From NCBI RefSeq assembly GCF_001895025.1, contig NZ_BCXI01000032.1:1-64000 (forward strand): a stretch of 64,000 nucleotides of DNA, read 5' to 3'. This DNA is from Rhodococcus zopfii NBRC 100606 = JCM 9919. GTDB lineage: Bacteria > Actinomycetota > Actinomycetes > Mycobacteriales > Mycobacteriaceae. Numbering within the stretch: position 1 is the stretch's first letter; every line of letters starts with the position of its first letter. Shown piece by piece: positions 62,421-64,000 of the stretch. A program made the translations under genes and the position numbers. The notes beneath the pieces were generated by a model. That model was not told where the DNA came from, did no database searches, and was given only the letters and a program-made list of their open reading frames with translations.

Positions 62421-62473
62421 GTCAGCACCGCCATCTGCAGTAGCCATGCCCACCACCAGATGAACCAGGTCAC
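62417..62473 (-). CDS. Tiny Trp-rich hydrophobic peptide, 18 residues
   Basis: Encodes MTWFIWWWAWLLQMAVLT, six tryptophans in 18 residues, behind the strong ribosome site AGGAG (5-7 bases before GTG 62473). Its stop overlaps the start of the next tail gene (ACATGA). Either a leader peptide that couples translation or a real membrane-active microprotein; no homologue is recognised. Confidence 0.5.
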   Translation of the reverse strand: MTWFIWWWAWLLQMAVLT

Positions 62474-62482
62474 GTCGCGCTC

Positions 62483-63361
62483 CTATCCAAGGTCACCGCC
62501 GTCGGGTACGTCGTCGGCGTAGTTGATGTGGTTCACATCCCTCGACCAGCGGGTGGCGATCAGCGAGGACCGCTTGGTGCCGCCGAGGATCTTGCAGGTC
62601 GTCTCGCTGATCACGCCCTGATAGATCGGCTCGTACCGGATCGCCAACCGCACGTGCACCCAGTGATCGGGGGCCGCCGGATCGTCCTCCGGCGGCATGT
62701 TCTCCAAAACGAAGGTGTGCGTGAACGCCCCGGACCGGGGGGCGTTCTGCTGGGCCAGGCCCTGGGAGTTGATGGCGATGTCCGAGACCAGGTCGAACTG
62801 CTTGGCGGTGATCACCGCGCCCTGGTCGTCGACGACCTCGAGCGCCACCTTCGGGAAGATCGGACTGTAGGTGTTGTAGAAGATCGGTGTCGTGCCGACG
62901 TAGTAGAACTGCAAACCGATCGACATGCCGGTCACGGTGAAGTGGGTGTCGACGCGCCACAGCCCGCCCTTCTTCAACGTGAGCCACCCGGTCCGCTCGT
63001 CCGGCGCGGTCACCGCGACCCCTTTCACCGGCCCGAGCTGCGCGTCGAACGGCAACACCACCCACTGGTTGTAAGGGATGTTCCAGTTCTTGCTCATCAC
63101 CGCCGACCCGTATCCGGATGCCTGCTCGATCAGATCCAGACGGTTGCGCAATGCGTTCTGCCCGTCGGTCATCCACGCCGGTGTCGAGTCCTGACGTTGC
63201 TTGAACAGATTGAACAGGTCCACCGCTTCGAGCAGCTTGGCGCGGGGGCCGGCGACCTGCATCTCGATCAGCTGCGCCTGGGACAGGCCGGCCATCTCCT
63301 GGCCCATGCGGTCGCCGAACTGCCAGGCCCCGTCCGGTGCGGCCTGGTTCGGGGTCGTCAT
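62483..63361 (-). CDS. Phage tail/fibre-type structural protein, paralogue A
   Basis: 292 residues. An N-terminal helix region (LSQAQLIEMQVAGPRAKLLE, likely coiled-coil) is followed by MSKNWNIPYNQWVVLPFDAQ, GLWRVDTHFTVTG, FPKVALEVVD and the C-terminal ILGGTKRSSLIATRWS, then DVPDGGDLG at the stop. The same landmarks, in the same order, occur in the upstream gene, so the two are tandem duplicates. No enzymatic motif. Its ATG overlaps the stop of paralogue B (ATGA). Confidence 0.7.
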   Translation of the reverse strand: MTTPNQAAPDGAWQFGDRMGQEMAGLSQAQLIEMQVAGPRAKLLEAVDLFNLFKQRQDSTPAWMTDGQNALRNRLDLIEQASGYGSAVMSKNWNIPYNQWVVLPFDAQLGPVKGVAVTAPDERTGWLTLKKGGLWRVDTHFTVTGMSIGLQFYYVGTTPIFYNTYSPIFPKVALEVVDDQGAVITAKQFDLVSDIAINSQGLAQQNAPRSGAFTHTFVLENMPPEDDPAAPDHWVHVRLAIRYEPIYQGVISETTCKILGGTKRSSLIATRWSRDVNHINYADDVPDGGDLG

Positions 63362-64000
63362 CCGAGATCACCACCGTCCGGCGCCTCGTCCAGCACCAGC
63401 GCGTTCGTGGTGCGGTTGTCCCACTTGTTCACCGACAGTGCACTACGGACGGTGCCACCGAAAATCTTGAGCCGGTTGGTTCGGTTGTGTTTGACCCTCG
63501 CCCGCACCACGTAGTTGTTGTCGTCGGGGATCACGAACGTGATCGAGAACGACGCGGTCTCCGACCCGGACGGGGTGAGCACCATGTCGTACTGGTGCTC
63601 GGTGAACACCAGGCCCGTGGCCAGGTTCATCACCGACACGTAGACCTCGGCCTGGAAGTTCGAGTTGGTCATCTTGTCGGCGGTGACATGCAGATCAGCA
63701 CGCCACAAACCTCGCGTCGCCAACCGGATTCCGTTGCCTCCGTGTGGGAAAGCACCCTTCTCCGGACCTAGCTGGGCGTCGAACGGCAGCGTGATCAGCT
63801 GGTTCTGCACCACGTTCCAGTTCTTCGACATGAAGACCTGGCAGTAACCCGACACCCCTTCGAGCAGCTCGGTCCGTTCGTTGAGTTCGAGCTGCCCGTC
63901 TTGGAACTGGGTGCGGATGTCGTTGAGGTCGAAGACGACACCGTTCCATCCGTTGCTGGCGGTGTTCAGATCGGAACGCGCCTGTCCGGTCATCATGGCG
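63358..64000 (-). CDS. Phage tail/fibre-type structural protein, paralogue B (5' end at window edge)
   Basis: At least 212 residues; the frame continues to the window end, so the ATG at 63996 may not be the true start. Shared landmarks with paralogue A: LNERTELLEGVSGYCQVFMS, MSKNWNVVQNQLITLPFDAQ, GLWRADLHVTADK, IFGGTVRSALSVNKWD and PDGGDLG at the C-terminus. It has an extra N-terminal stretch (DLNTASNGWNGVVFDLNDIR). Structural role in the tail is inferred from location and duplication. Confidence 0.7.
   Translation of the reverse strand, partial: AMMTGQARSDLNTASNGWNGVVFDLNDIRTQFQDGQLELNERTELLEGVSGYCQVFMSKNWNVVQNQLITLPFDAQLGPEKGAFPHGGNGIRLATRGLWRADLHVTADKMTNSNFQAEVYVSVMNLATGLVFTEHQYDMVLTPSGSETASFSITFVIPDDNNYVVRARVKHNRTNRLKIFGGTVRSALSVNKWDNRTTNALVLDEAPDGGDLG

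Larger units (their letters stand above)
54575..64000. mobile_element. Prophage, left part (continues past the right edge)
   Basis: From about 54575 to the window end the genes change character: short plus-strand ORFs with overlapping start-stop codons, an HTH replication-type protein, a DUF2637 membrane protein, then a leftward block of tail-type structural genes. Homologues of the MAIGKVFGLFLKSLANK gene are structural proteins of actinobacteriophages. No integrase, repressor, terminase, portal or lysin is within view. Base composition stays high-GC, so the phage is adapted to this host group. The hypothesis is a siphovirus-type prophage with plasmid/ICE-like early genes. Confidence 0.85.

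Noticed and set aside
54575-64000. Integrase or excision gene inside the visible prophage part
   Set aside because: No tyrosine- or serine-recombinase motif is present; only the AlpA-like 64-residue protein could be an accessory. The integrase must lie outside the window.

Overview
The window is high-GC actinobacterial chromosome, most likely Rhodococcus or a close mycolic-acid relative, with the left end of a prophage occupying the last ~9.4 kb. Three things point to a mycolate genus: an MspA-type porin, a WXG100-like/NlpC module, and a gene order that, from my knowledge of Mycobacterium tuberculosis, closely follows Rv3296-Rv3336c: lhr, nei2, glpD, lpdA, a gamma-glutamylcyclotransferase-like gene, amiA1, amiB1, punA, pmmB, upp, an Rv3311-like gene, add, deoA, cdd, sdhCDAB, yihY and trpS. 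No rRNA, tRNA or CRISPR array was seen.

Layout. 1-9.4 kb is a plus-strand run: the end of an amidohydrolase gene, a degenerate ABC ATPase with its YhgE/Pip membrane partner, glutamate decarboxylase, a YrhK-like membrane protein, an MscS channel, a Thr/Pro-rich single-pass membrane protein and an MFS exporter. This reads like an envelope or acid-stress group. 9.4-11.4 kb has an SGNH hydrolase divergent from a TetR regulator, with two tandem palindromic operators between them, then a DUF4383 membrane protein. 11.5-21.1 kb has the lhr-nei2 repair pair, a SAP/Rho_N-like protein, a TetR/MpaB divergent pair and glpD. A ~1 kb gap with no convincing gene (possibly a transposase relic) separates glpD from divergent glpK.

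22-44 kb holds glpK, an aminotransferase, lpdA, an fbpABC-type ferric-iron importer behind a good IdeR/DtxR box, two M20 amidohydrolases and an enoyl-CoA hydratase. Nucleoside salvage follows (punA-pmmB, upp, add, deoA, cdd), interrupted by the MspA porin and by a four-gene, start-stop-overlapped WXG100-like/NlpC-P60/YbaB-like module. 44-52 kb holds sdhCDAB, a zinc alcohol dehydrogenase, a secreted protein of unknown function, yihY and trpS.

52.3-54.6 kb is a minus-strand operon in which the genes overlap or nearly abut: an MFS transporter, exodeoxyribonuclease III, a secreted RNase Sa/barnase-type ribonuclease and its barstar-type inhibitor. The MFS gene keeps only its C-terminal half because the prophage begins inside it near 54565-54595. 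The prophage reads from a replication-type plus-strand operon (HTH initiator, small proteins, a DUF2637/SpdB-like membrane protein with an HTH tail, a PASTA-type surface protein), through a small control-like region with a 27-bp perfect inverted repeat and an operator-flanked promoter, to a leftward late operon of tail genes that runs off the right edge. No integrase or phage repressor is visible, so the element continues beyond the window.
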